From contig CM070572.1 of NCBI GenBank assembly GCA_036346355.1, forward strand, positions 12,283,001 to 12,347,000: a stretch of DNA of 64,000 nucleotides. Direction: 5' to 3'. Both the position numbers and the translations under genes were made by a program. Every line of letters begins with the position of its first letter. The first letter of the stretch is position 1. Under the pieces are notes generated by a model, which worked only from the letters and a program-made list of their open reading frames with translations, was not told the DNA's origin and searched no databases. Positions 34,700-46,437 of this stretch are shown here, piece after piece. This DNA comes from Rhipidocladum racemiflorum. Lineage: Eukaryota; Streptophyta; Magnoliopsida; Poales; Poaceae.

Positions 34700-35820
34700 G
34701 CTTGGCTGGAGTGTACATCCACACCTCCTACCAATCCTAATATTATAATATCATTTTATCAAAGACTTCTCAATATCATCATTTGCCAACTTAAAATATA
34801 TGAAATTTGAGTAACACACTACAGCTTTTCCCCAAGCTAATTCAACACCCTTGTCTAACCATCGGGTCTACTGAACAGCTTAAAATTTTAATCTATCTTG
34901 GAAATTCCACCAAGTTCGTTTCGGGTGTATTCTGAATTGCAAATTCTAAAGACGAGCACCAATTACGACACCACGACATGAAAGTACATTCGTAAGAACC
35001 CATATTCATCTTTCAGATTTTCCCTCTTGGTTCTGTCGCCGCATACCATGAAGACTATTTGAACTAAAATGCCAATTTGGACGGCTTGGAACCTGTATGT
35101 CTTCCTTTTCAGAAGCTGGAATTCCTGTTTCCATAGTTGTGAAATTGTACATTGACTCTTACACTCTAATACCCCTTTTATGTACAAAACCTCATAGATC
35201 GATCAGAGCTTTGTAAGATGTAGTATGAGAGTGTACGGTCTCAAAAACAAATAAGATGAATCTCGTAGAGAGAATCAAAATAACGATGTTAAAGCAACCA
35301 CGATGAGAGAAAAAAGATTTGACAAAACCAATCGCAAATTATCTAAGCGCAACCTCAAAAGAATACGGGGGATTGTCACTCTCTCACAACCCCCTCGAAC
35401 CTTTAGGAATTTTGGATCCTTACCCTATACAAGAATCTAGTGCTAAAGAATAGTCTAGCTTCTAATTCTCTCGTGTACCTCTACTTTGGATAAGTTGTTT
35501 TTGCTTGGCTTGCTCATTGGATGCTTGGGTTCTCTTTGACCACCCATATAATTTTATATAGCCACTTAAGTCCTCCGACAAAAGAGGGTAGAAATTCTAA
35601 TCCAAAAAAATAGAAATAATAATCCTATTAGGATTTATTTAGAACTCATCATAGCACACCTTTGAATATCTAAAAAAGCACTATAGATGAGTCATCATAG
35701 CTAATATTGCCCTTATCTTCACAGTTATGGAGAGGCTGGTCAAAAGACAAATCGGACAGGAGAGAAGAGGAGATAAGGAGAGAATCATCCGAAAGGATAT
35801 AGAGATGTGCGTCTATACTT
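34700..35820. other. intergenic, nothing recognised
   Basis: AT-rich with a few short frames (for example 34963-35187, minus). No family match and no repeat ends resolved. Confidence 0.4.
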
Positions 35821-36048
35821 TTTTTTAAAAAAAAAATTGTACATATATTAAAGCATGAATGAATGATAGATGATGATTACCTACTTTTTTATTTATTTCA
35901 AGATTTATACAATGAGAGGTGCTTCTATGCTTTTCTTTATAAAAATTGCACAAATATTAAAGCATGAATGAAGGGTAGATGGTGATTACTTACCCCTTCG
36001 CTTACTTCAAGATTTGTACAATTTATATTAGGAGAAAAAGTATAAAAG
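35820..36048. repeat. MITE-like pair of ~110-bp direct repeats
   Basis: Two copies share TTAAAGCATGAATGAA, TAGATG-TGATTACYTAC and TTCAAGATTT-TACAAT (about 35828-35925 and 35944-36025). The right copy is bounded by GTGCTTCTATGCTTTTC (about 35921) and the inverse-like AAAGTATAAAAGCAC (ending about 36045). A related copy in reverse orientation lies at 45866-46006. Confidence 0.6.
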
Positions 36049-36312
36049 CACTAGTCCGAGATGCATGACAGATAGCTGCTCCTCACTGTGGGGCCATAGT
36101 TTGGAAGCCAACAAACTTGATGAAGACCAGACGCTGCTGCCCCTTATGATTACTCCTTGAAGGTTTCTCATGCTTCACGTCTGCCCTCCTTGAGCAAATT
36201 CAAGCATGCATCATCAACCAGGTAGATCGTTGGGGACTAGGGACCGATGTCAGTCAATGGGGGAGAGAGGGGCCGACCCGACGTGAAGAGTTTCGTTGTT
36301 CTACATCATAGC

Positions 36313-36881
36313 CAGTGGTGAAACTAGAAAAATTTCAATGAGTGTGCACATAGTTTCAAATATTAACAAAAATTATAATTTTCGATCGTATCGAGCCGGT
36401 TCGATAAACTATACCGGTTGATAAACCGGTCCAATTCAAAAAATTCAGAAAAATTTATACGACGTAAACCACTCGAAAATTGGTGAAAATTGCTCAAAAA
36501 TCAATCAAAAATCGGTTTCCAAATTGTTTCGCTTAGTTTGCCAAATTTTTGAAGAAAACCGATAAAAAATCAGCAAAATTAGTCATTTTTCATATTTTTT
36601 TTACCGTCGAGTTCAAAGAGTTTGATTTCGAAACCATTCAGTTTCTACCGGTTTTTGACAAAAATCGGTGATGAGCAGTGGCGATTTTCGAGCTCAAAAT
36701 GGTATTGTAATTCCTTGATGTGCACACTTCATACGTATAAATCTATAGTCTTGTATAATCATTTTATAATATCATAAATACAACATATATATTTAAAATT
36801 TGCTAAAAGTAATATAAATAGTTCTAAGGTTTTAAAAATCTCAAACTATCAAAATCAAAATAAATTCATCAACATATTTAA

Positions 36882-36918
<37 letters not shown>

Positions 36919-36975
36919 TTTCTAAAATTTTTGGGGGTGCCGGGGCATACCCGGCACCCCCTGGTACCGCCACTG
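36313..36975. mobile_element. non-autonomous hAT element with perfect target duplication
   Basis: ATCATAGC flanks both ends (36305-36312 and 36976-36983), a perfect 8-bp hAT target duplication. The ends are CAGTGGTGAAACT and the inverse of CAGTGGCGGTACC. Length is 663 bp with no transposase frame. It contains a CGGTTT-rich segment (36385-36670), a (TA)n tract at 36884-36916, and a GC palindrome GTGCCGGG-CATA-CCCGGCAC near 36940. Confidence 0.92.
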
Positions 36976-36983
36976 ATCATAGC

Positions 36984-37743
36984 AGGTGCATGATCAATCC
37001 TAAATATTGGCCCGCCGTCTGCATAGCACAAGTATGGTCTGGTTTGTTTTTTTAAGACCAAGTTTTTAGTTTGCCTTTTTGTAAGTTCTTTTACACTCGG
37101 CATAATGTAGACGTGTAAATAGCTTCGCATGCGAGCTGAAAATACACTACTAAAATATAATGCCACTTGGTTTCTAACTTATGGCCACTTAGATTCATCC
37201 GAGTCGGATAGAAGTAAAGCCAAGGTTGATTTGTTGCCGGGTTGAGGTTGCATCGGAACAAAGGTTTCAGTGCCCGTAATAATGAACGCAAAGGTGAGGC
37301 GCATCGTTACACAGGGGATGATGAGGATCGGAGAAGCAAGTCAAGCAACCACTTGTGCAGTCATGCGGTCTGTGTCAATCAACGTCTGGGGAATGAATAG
37401 GGCTGGATCTGTGATGGAAATTCCACATCTTTGGCCACTTTTGAGTGACAGCCTAACAAGAGTCGGTGACACAGAGGCAACAAACAATGGATGGTGGAGC
37501 CATCTTCTTGCGACTCCAGTTAGTTCTTCCGTGTGCAATTAAAAATCACCTTTTTCTTTAACCGAAAAATCCTTCTACATAGCATCTTCGATTCTTTGTA
37601 CACATATAAACAGTCTACGTTAAACTCATATCTAAGTACAACCGTGCAAACTTTCCCACGTAACCACAAAAGGACGGCAAACTTATACTATGACTGCTTG
37701 ATGCATTCACCTTTCTATACATGCTAAGCATGCTATCCTCCCT

Positions 37744-37750
<7 letters not shown>
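36984..37750. other. intergenic, nothing recognised
   Basis: Short frames on both strands only. CCTCCCTCCCT precedes the CT microsatellite. Confidence 0.4.

Positions 37751-37792
<42 letters not shown>
37751..37792. repeat. (CT)n microsatellite
   Basis: An uninterrupted run of about 21 CT units. Confidence 0.97.
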
Positions 37793-37794
<2 letters not shown>

Positions 37795-37929
37795 GAAGTC
37801 CAGAAGATCACGTGTTCGATACATGATTGAATCAATTTAGAGAACTACTACGGGACGGATACCCCACCGATGGTACAGGAACAAGTCGTCTGATTAGACA
37901 CAATAAAGAGAACCACCACACCTTCTATG

Positions 37930-38219
37930 CATCCTTGCTCGCTAACCTCCCCAAAACGCATGGCAACTCAGCAACCTCCTCTCGCGTGGTGACTGGGCAA
38001 CCTTCTCTCGTGGGCCGCCCGTCCTGCTGTGCCTTGCCAAGGCAACCTCTTCCTGTGTGACCACCCTAACGACCTCTTCTCACACGACTGCCCTTGCCTG
38101 CTATGTGTCGTTCTGGCAAACTCACAGGCACCACCTTGGCCTCTTGTGCGTTGCCCCCGCAACCTCCTCTCATGTGAGCGCTGGCAACCTCCTATTGCAT
38201 TGTCTAGGAGAGCAGGTGC
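37930..38219. repeat. GC-rich degenerate repeat next to the TTTCA array
   Basis: Words such as GCAACCTCCTCTC, GCAACCTTCTCTC, GGCAACCTCTTCCTG and CGCAACCTCCTCTCATG recur at irregular spacing, with TGTGTG or CGTGG following. It resembles the GC-rich lead-in to the array at 11644. Confidence 0.5.
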
Positions 38220-39385
38220 CAAGTTTCGATTACAAATTTAGTGCAAGTTTCAGCTAGTTTTATCGAGATTTTAGCATGTGTTTAGTCAAAAATTCAGTGA
38301 GTTTCATCAAAGGTTTTCAGCATGTTTCATCATATTTTTAGTATGTTGCAGCACCAACCAAAGTTTCAGTGGGTTTCAACAAGGTTTCATCATATTTCAT
38401 CAGAGTTTTAGTGGGTTTCATCAAGGTTTAATATGTTTTAAGGGAAAGACCTCCCATCTGAAAATATAAGTTTCAATGAACAACAAGCTTGAAGTTTCAG
38501 CTCCACAAGTTTCAGCAAGTTTCATCAAAGTTCCAGATTTAAGTTCACATTTCATATGAATTTCAAGTGGTTTAAGGTTACAGAAATGCAAGTCTAATCC
38601 AAGTTTCAAGTATAAAGTTCAAGTTTTATGTGAGTTTTAGGTGATTTTGGGTTTTTAAATGCAAGATTTATGAGATTTCATGTTCCAAAATGTATGTGTC
38701 AACACGTTTCAGTGGTTTCAGGTGAAAATCAAGCGAATTCAGGTGAAAATCAAGCGAAAGACCTGCTATTTCGATGTTCCAAAATGTATGTTTCAACGGT
38801 ATAGCAGTTTCATGGGGTTTCAGGTGTGTAAAAGTTTAATGAAGGTTTTGGGTTTTTGAGTTTAAAGTTTCAAGCAGGCTTTAGCGTGTTTCACAGAAGA
38901 GTTTAGCACATTTCAAGAAGTTACAAAAAAAAAATCCGGTAGGCTTCAAGAAGTTTCAAAAGGTTTCATGTATGTTTGGAAAGTTTCATAAAAAATATAT
39001 GAAACACACATGGAAAGAAAGTTTTTACAAATTTTGAGCTTCGAGCCATGAAACACAACAACGAACCCTTTGAACATGAACAACCTTCAAGTTTCAGTCA
39101 ATTTTCGACAAAGATTAATTGATGTGGATGGAGATTTCATGTTTCAGGCTTGTTTTGTATGGGTTTCATTTTTCAAGAAAGTTTCAAAGCTCAATTCAAG
39201 ATCTGAGCAAGTGTCTAAATTTGAGTCATGAAACACAACACCAAGCCCTTCGAGGCTTTGAACAAGAACTAACTTGAGTGTCAGTCTAGTTTCGACTAGT
39301 TTCATTAACCAATGTGGATCAGCAGATGGAGGTTTTAGGCTAGTTTCGTCGAGGTATCATACTTCAATCAAGTTTCAAGTAAGTC
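38220..39385. repeat. long degenerate TTTCA array
   Basis: Over about 1.2 kb the words AAGTTTCA, GTTTCATC and GTTTCAGG recur every 10-20 bases, dense in 38220-38620 and thinning after 38900. Longer shared words are ATGAAACACAACA (about 39047 and 39227) and GTTTCATCAAAG. Same family as 11644-11870, much longer. Confidence 0.8.
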
Positions 39386-40836
39386 TCAAGTGGTAACTAG
39401 AAAAACCTAGAACCAAGACATAAATAGATGCACTATACATATCAAACTCTCTGGAAGTTTTAAAAGGTCGGAAAGCCATGTGAAATGACCATTGAAACTC
39501 ACTTGTACCATGAAACACTACACACTAACCATTGGAACATAAAACTTATCACTAGGGGAAAAAACACATACAAGTCGTATATCGAGTGAATTTACATCCA
39601 AATTCAACAATGTAGAACTAGCATTACATATTTGATCGAACTCTTACGAAAATCACGATCGCTTATTACCAAGCAAGGTTTTGCTAGTGGTAAGTTGCAC
39701 GTATGAAACTCAAAAACCAAGTCCTACATTGGCATTTCGTCGAACAATAGAGGGGTGTGAAGATACGTTGGAAGCACATAAGAGGACTACCGGTCGTTGT
39801 TTTGCATAGAGGCTACTGTGCTTACACATTTGTGAATAGATCGCTAGTGAGGTTGTGGTGAGCAGCTGGGCAGGGACGTCGCGAGACATGGTCACCGAAG
39901 AGCTCATGCTACTAATGGCACGCGAGCTGGTAATGGATGGAGACTAAGGTTTCAGGCGAGGTCATGATGCACACGATATATGTGGTGAGGTTGTGCTGCG
40001 CGCACAGTGGAGGTCGTCGGTGTGAGTGATAGGCGGTGAGTGGGAATGGATGTACTGGACGCGTACACTCGGAAACAAGATTGAGTGAATTGCGTCCTGA
40101 AGACACCCGTGAGCTTTACGATTAATGCGATCAGGTTTAATCCAACGGTAAAAACTTATTCTATCAAATGGGTTGCGGACGATATACCGTTTCTTAGACT
40201 TTCTAATCAATTTAATGGGCAATAAAAAAAGCTTATTATTGTTGGTGCAGCAGCTATGTTATGGCAATATGGAAAATAAGAAACACTGTATGTTTTGAAC
40301 ATAAGCTACCATTGGATCCCTTATCTTTGTTTTTCTAGTGGGATATTAGTTTAATCATTGGTCACTATTGCAGAAAAAGGAAGTAAACATAGAGGCGCTT
40401 TGCAGGGGGCAAGGTATTGGAACAAGTGGTGACCGAGGTCTTCAATTCCAATAAAGGCTTGAATCCAACAGGGCAAGGATTACTAGAGCAAGAAGTCCAT
40501 TTCTATGTTCAGATCATGAAAAAGATGTCGGTGGAAAATATGAAGAGAGTATATTTTTCTTTCACCAGTTGAGAGTTTTTGTTCATGGTTTCATCCTTTT
40601 CTGTTCTGCTGATAGAATCTGGTGTGATGTTTGGAGCTGGAGGGCTAATATGTAGCATAGATACTAGAGGAAACTTTATTCACTACTGCTACTTTTTTAC
40701 TAAATTTAACTTGTGTGGAATCTCAGTATTTTCTTTTCTTTCTTAATCTGCAAGTGGTACATAAAATCTTATTTTCTAATAATAGAAATCGAAGGGCTCC
40801 CCCTATGCCTAAAAGAAGAAGATGCCATCTAGTTTC
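39386..40836. other. intergenic, nothing recognised
   Basis: Short frames only. The final 60 bases include the left target site GTTTC of the copia element that follows. Confidence 0.4.
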
Positions 40837-41094
40837 TGTTGAGATATGGATGGACTCTGAGTCCTAGTTGTCCCAATATGATTGGACTCTGTCTCATTGT
40901 GGCCTTGTGGATGAATACGAATATATCTATTGTTGGTTTCTACTATAAATATGGCACCCAATTGTACAGAAAAATCAATCTAGTAAAGAGAGAACAGTTT
41001 TGCCTTCCTATATCATGTGTGTTCCTTGTGTTTGTTCTTACGATTCAATTGGTGCATTGTGATTGATCTATGCAGGTGTTATCATTTTACAACA
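40837..41094 (+). repeat. 5' LTR of the copia element (258 bp)
   Basis: It begins TGTTGAGATA and ends TTTTACAACA. It contains a TATAAATATGG box (near 40944-40954) and a TAGTAAAGAG region matching AATAAAGAG in the 3' LTR (poly(A)-like). Confidence 0.88.
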
Positions 41095-41113
41095 CGCTAT
41101 CAGCATGAAGCTC
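41095..41113 (+). other. primer-binding site candidate
   Basis: CGCTATCAGCATGAAGCTC follows the LTR directly. It differs by only two bases from the site of the element at 5834-5851. Consistent with a tRNA primer site, though not the standard initiator-Met sequence. Confidence 0.55.
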
Positions 41114-41344
41114 CACCGAGGCCGATTAAGATCTTTTGCCTACATCGAATTCGTCCGGCAACACACGATTAAATCTACTACAAGCCATATGAAAGTTCGA
41201 GCTACATAAGTTAATCGCACCTGAATAGTCCCTTAATAATGCAGATTATTTTTCCGAATTACCTAGTTTAATCATTCTGGATTAAATCGGTAAAGTAGGA
41301 CTATCCAATGTATTGCTCATCAATCAATATGAAAAAATTTATGT

Positions 41345-41760
41345 AAATGCATCCCCAGCCACGTCGGCCTGCTCCGACAGCCACCTCACCCCCGATGAGC
41401 GTACCCCACGCGCCAACCACCTTGCCCCTGAAGCGGTCCCGTCGTGATGGCCTCCTAGCCACTGGAAGGGGGCGCCCCGCACGCCGACCACAATGGCCCT
41501 AAAGCACGCCCCGCACACTAGCCTCCTCGCCGCCGGAGGGGGTGCACATGCCATCCCGCCGTTGGGCCCCGAAGCTTGCCAGCCTCCCCTGCTCCCAATG
41601 AGCACCAGTCGCCCCCACTCCAAACGAGTGGCGGTCGCCACCACGCCCTGATCGTCGTCGTCATGGGCCCCCGCTGCTCGCCTTGCACGACACCCGAATT
41701 GTTATCGCTAGGTGAGCCGTCGCCACATCAGAAGAGAGCAGGGCTAGGGTTATAAACTCT
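41345..41760. other. GC-rich insert within the copia leader
   Basis: A C/G-rich stretch (ACGTCGGCCTGCTCCGAC, CCACCTTGCCCCTGAAGCGG) contrasts with the AT-rich leader on both sides. It has an open minus frame of 101 codons (41339-41644), attributable to composition. It may be captured gene DNA or part of another element. Confidence 0.4.
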
Positions 41761-42263
41761 AGCCGCCCTCCTTTATTGGCCGACCCAAATAGTTTTTTGA
41801 AGAAAAAAAATTAGAAAGGCAATTTTGCAATTAACCCCTAGAATTACAGTAAATGCCAACCATGAGATTTTTAAGGGCCCTGAATTTTCCTGTAATTGCA
41901 AAAAATAGTTAATAAATTCATAAAAATTCTAGTAAATCCTAGAAATTGAATTTCTAGGTATATGGGCTTCCATAAATTTGTTGAACCTTACAATTAGCAC
42001 ATATTGGAAGCTCCATATCTCTGGGTTTATTTTTCCTAGCATTATTCCCTGTTTATATATGCTAAAATTTATTTTTTATTATTCGGTAATTATGAGAATT
42101 GCTTGATAATTAGCATAAAATTATGAAAAATAGTAGGAAATGTCTAACAAATTTTGGATAATTATCTAATGAATAGATGTAGAATAAAATTTACTGCTTC
42201 AATGATAGGCATGCAACATAATATTTTACCAGTAGTAAAATTTCATATTCTCGCATACAGGAT

Positions 42264-44312
42264 ATGTCTGACATCACGAAGATGGAGTTCACTGAGCTCG
42301 CCCTGAATGGCAGCAATTACCCCACCTGGGCAATGCATGCCAAGATTAACTTGATAGGTCGATCTTTTAGAGTTACTATTTTCCAACATGAAGCTGATAC
42401 CCTTGGTCTTCTCAAGCCGCCAAGTGTGCGGCTCTGCACTTCCTGAGGCACCATCTCCATGCGAACCTGAAGGACAAATATTTGATAGATGAGGACCTGT
42501 TGGTAGTTTGGTACTGTAGAATTATCTGAAGGAATGATATAACCAGCAAATATAAATCCTATTGCCAGAAGCACAACACGAATGGACCTTCCTGCGCTTT
42601 CAAGATTTTAAGACTGTGATAGCATACGACCCTGCCATGCACAAGCTTATCACTAAATTGAAATTCTGTAACTAGAAAGTTACTAATACCGAAATGATCG
42701 ACAAGACTGATGGAAACATTTGGCCCGATCTTCGATGAGAGATAGCTATGATTAATCAATGCAACGCTGATGATGAGGCTACTTGATCGAGACGACCAAG
42801 TCCGTCCAACAATCGCTACACCACACCCTTTGTCGTTATCAACCATGCCCAACACAGTTGATCTTTCCTGTAAACAATCGAGAATCAAGCAATAAAGAAA
42901 CACATGCAATATGAATTAGATGATGAAATATGAAGTTTTATTAACTAATAGAGAGGCCTGAAGTTGTCGTAGTTGGTCTAGTCTAGTTGACATGAGTACA
43001 CAACTGATGTTTTCTAAACAAAAACCAATCTAAACAAGCCTACCCTAAAAGTGGTGGCCACAATGGTTATAAGGGGGGTGCTGGCCGAGGGGGAGTCGGT
43101 CTAGGGTTGTGCGCCAATAGCGTGGGGCGCACACACATGGACTCAGATTCCAACACTACTACAATGCCCAAGTTGGCCCAACAAGTGATGCAACACCTTC
43201 CTTTGATGATTATGATGTGTAGACAAAGAATATGAAGGTGAGGCCAAATCTATTGGAAATGTCTTGTCTTCCTCTTAGAAGGAAGTACTCGAACGCCTCC
43301 AAAGGACTTCATATGTGAAAGTTATAATCATTTTACTTGGGGCTATCAGGTTAACTCTGAATTGGTCTGGAATTGAAACAGGGTCAGCCTAGACATGTTA
43401 TAGCAGTAGTGCCGCTTCCCTCACCTTGGTTGCTGAGTAAAATAACATCATATGACTTGGTAGCAATCTATCCTGAATAAGAAAATTATAAACTCCTAGA
43501 AATGAACTCACCTGATATTGCAATTGTCGTGCACATGCCCTTATCATAGGTCCTTACCTAGCATCTTGTGGAGGAGTGTTGTGTGCATCTAAAGAAGGGG
43601 TGTCCTCATCAAAGACATTGTGCACTTTCCACCTCAATATTAGGATACTGCAACAACATTACCGCATGTCAAGTACTAGAAGTACTATGAGCTTGTATGC
43701 ATTTACTAGAAGCAGAAAAGCATGATAAACTCGTAATGAAGAATCATCACATCCTTCCTAATGGGAGTCATGCAAAGCCCGAAGTACATGCAAATGCTTA
43801 GCAGGCTAGTAATAGCCGAGGTCGCAAAAAGGGCCAAAGGCATAAAGGGGATAAGTGGAAGAATGGCAAAGTTCATAAGGTAAGAGGCAAACCCCAGTGG
43901 AAGATGGAAGAAAAGGGACCAGGAAGCTTCCAAAAGCAAGGCTCAGCCAACAAGGTTGCAAACCCTCCACAACAATTCTTTATGTGTGGAGGCACTGGCC
44001 ATTAGTCGCGCACCTACCACACCCTAAAGTACTTGGTGGACCTTTACATGCAATCCACTGGGAAATTCTAGAAGAATCAGGGAAATAAGGTTGAGGCATA
44101 TTTCATCGCTCAACCTGTTATTACGAAGGAAGTCGAGAAGAATGATGATAAAGTCTCTTATCCTATGGCAGAGTTCAAAAAGGGCCTTATTGGATATGGG
44201 GACTCTCCTATAGATGAAGATGACCTCCTTGGGACTGAGCTCAAAGAGTTCCAGAAGAATACCAATAGTTCCCAGAAGGACATAAATGATTTATATGGCG
44301 ACTTACAGTAGT
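42264..44312 (+). pseudogene. copia gag remnant
   Basis: It opens at 42264 with MSDITKMEFTELALNGSNYP then TWAMHAKI, matching the copia Gag N-terminus (LNGSNYLTWA). The frame is lost after about 60 codons. Later frames keep gag-type segments: a basic linker (GRKKGQRHKGDKWK near 43820-43860), FMCGGTGH near 43980 that is half of a CCHC zinc knuckle, and DLYMQSTGKF-like sequence. An acidic tail (EFKKGLIGYGDSPIDEDDLL) runs to a stop near 44312. Confidence 0.75.
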
Positions 44313-44634
44313 CTCCCCGTTACTCCTTCTTTAGATAGTCGATGTCATATTTTCCTTTTAAGTCTCCTTAGGAGTCGCATTTTATCAGTTTAGTGTCTAT
44401 GTTTTTGAATAAACATTGGTCTACACTCCTCTTGATTATCATAAAGTTTAATAAAGTGTTATTTCTCAGGATATTTGTTTAATTGTGCTATTTTCTTCTA
44501 TATTTTTACAATATGTTCATGATACAACAATTGTTTGATTGAACAATTGAATAATCCAACGGCGGAGGAAGAAATATGTCTTGTAGACATGCACCACTAA
44601 TTCAATTCTTAGGGAGATTAAATATTTTCAAACT

Positions 44635-44905
44635 TTGATTAAGAAAACTCTAAATATTATGACCATCACCGAAAGCGATGCCCTCATAGTTGGCACTGGA
44701 AGAGCTATTATAGTTCTCCCTATAGGCACTCGTATAATAATAGAGAATGCCCTATTGTGCCCTGAGTTTAGTCGTATTCTATTAAGTTTTAAAGACAACC
44801 GTCTTGATGGTTTTCATATGGAGACAAAAAACGAGGATGGTATAGAATACCTACTGAAAGTTCAATCATCGTTAGCTTGGTTTTGGTGGATAACGACAAA
44901 TGTAG
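44635..44905 (+). pseudogene. copia protease-region remnant
   Basis: The frame contains ESDALIVGTGRAIIVLPIG and ENALLCPEFSRILLSF. This matches the region after the protease of plant copia elements, and its counterpart here at 3592-3810. It stops before any GAG-pre-integrase sequence; the 3' LTR follows within 50 bases, marking the deletion of pol. Confidence 0.7.
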
Positions 44906-44953
44906 TTATGAGACTAAATACTTTGTTAAGCATGATATTGTGTGATCAAGACA

Positions 44954-45202
44954 TGTGCATTACCGGAAGGACTTTGGGTTCTAGTTGTCTAAATATGGTT
45001 GAACTCTATCTCATTGTAGACGAATTCAAATCTATCTCTTGTTGGTTTCTACTACTAATATGGCACCCCTTTGTACAAGAAAATCAATTTAATAAAGAGA
45101 GAACAGTTTGACTTCCCTACATCGTGTGTGCTCTCTCTATTTGTTCCTTCGATTTAATTGATGTATTATGATTGATCTACACGGGCGTCGTGTTTTACAA
45201 CA
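44954..45202 (+). repeat. 3' LTR of the copia element (249 bp)
   Basis: It aligns with the 5' LTR through GTTGGTTTCTACTA, ATATGGCACCC, AAAGAGAGAACAGTTT and GTTTTACAACA. The start (TGTGCATTACC) is inferred from the alignment offset to the 5' LTR. Confidence 0.85.
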
Positions 45203-45207
45203 GTTTC

Positions 45208-45865
45208 TACCATCTGTGTGTGAGGATAGGATGCCACGTGGACTACGGCCAGTCAGCTACGGATAGATCCGACGGCGGCATGTGGGGTGTCTGCTCAGCG
45301 GTGGTTTTCAGGCCCCTGTTGGGTGCATCGGCGGATATCCCCTCTGCCGTGCGTACCGCCGGCAGCGACAAATAGAAGACACCACAGACACCCCCCCCAC
45401 CCCACCCCACCCCCCACCCCGTGGTGGCTCTAACAGTCCGTCCCATGCATCTGCCGATCTATCTGCGATACATGATCAAAGTCGCATACTTGCATACTCG
45501 CATCTTATTCTCCTGTCATTTCTGCTTGAGTTGACTGCATCGATCTGCGTCTGCATGCCTGCGAGAAGAGAAGAGAAGGGAACAAAATGGAAGGCTCCAT
45601 CGATCCATGATGAGCCACCACGCATGTTTTCGCAGTGCGGTACAGTGCAGTGCAGGACTGCAGGGCAAAACAAATTAAAGCACGAGTATTATTTATATGC
45701 TTTTTCTTGTGATATAAGTTTCATAAATTTTAAAGTGAGCTATCATGGTATGTATATACTGGTCTTGTTTGTTCAAGCTTAGGTTTTTTGCTTATAGCTT
45801 AAAAAATAACTTTTTGGCTTAAGCAGCTTAAAAGCAATCCGATTTTATGCATGTTAGATGTGAGT
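45208..45865. other. intergenic with G-rich tract; nothing else recognised
   Basis: Contains the C-rich tract and overlapping frames on both strands (for example 45282-45782) that resemble no protein family. The right part is AT-rich. Confidence 0.4.
45391..45420 (-). other. C-rich tract with G-quadruplex potential on the minus strand
   Basis: CCCCCCCCACCCCACCCCAC continues to CCCCCACCCC. On the minus strand this gives at least five G-runs of four or more separated by single T, the densest quadruplex-type motif in the window. Confidence 0.8.
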
Positions 45866-46006
45866 GCTTTCAGCAGTATTTCTATACTTTCCCTTCTAAT
45901 ACAAGTTGCATAAATCTTGAAGCAAACGAATGAGTAAGTGATCATCATCTACTTTTCATTCATGCTTTAATATTTATGCAATTTTTTTTAAAAAAAAAAC
46001 ATAGAA
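45866..46006. repeat. MITE-like copy related to 35820-36048, reverse orientation
   Basis: It shares GATCATCATCTACTTTT, CATTCATGCTTTAATATTT and ACATAGAAGCACTT with the inverse of 35820-36048. The left boundary GAGTGCTTTC and the right AGAAGCACTT form weak inverse ends. Confidence 0.6.
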
Positions 46007-46437
46007 GCACTTCTTGGGTACTTTTTATCTCAACTTTAGTGGCATTGCTTAGAACCAACACTCAAAAGTAAAAAAAAAAAAATATCTCCAATGTCTTTCA
46101 ATTTTTAGTTATATAGAAGTTTATGGCTTTTAAAAAAAATCAGTTAAAAACTGACCACTTTATTTATGTTTTGACATTTTAACTCAGCTGGAGAAAAGTT
46201 CAAACAACAGCGCTGTACACGTTCGCGGCTGTAGCTTGGTAGCTAGCGAGCGTGCAGTCGTGGTTACTTCACGGCCGTGGCGCTCTCGAGTTCTCGGCCT
46301 GTGTGGACGGTAGCCGCGCACATGTTTCTGCCAAGTCGGCGCAGGTGTCTGCTTTCTCATCACTAGCTAGCTAGGATCGATTGGTCCTCCTGTTTCATAC
46401 GTCTTGATGTTCCTGTTCTGATTCAGGTATAACACAG

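Larger units (their letters stand above)
40837..45202 (+). mobile_element. Ty1/copia element, complete ends, pol deleted
   Basis: Two LTRs (40837-41094 and 44954-45202) flank a 3.9-kb interior. GTTTC lies on both sides (40832-40836 and 45203-45207), a perfect 5-bp target duplication. The interior keeps a primer-binding site, a gag remnant and a short protease-region piece; integrase, RT and RNase H are missing entirely. The element is therefore non-autonomous. It belongs to the same group as the minus-strand element at 1-6071, judging from the shared primer-site sequence and protease-region similarity. Confidence 0.9.
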
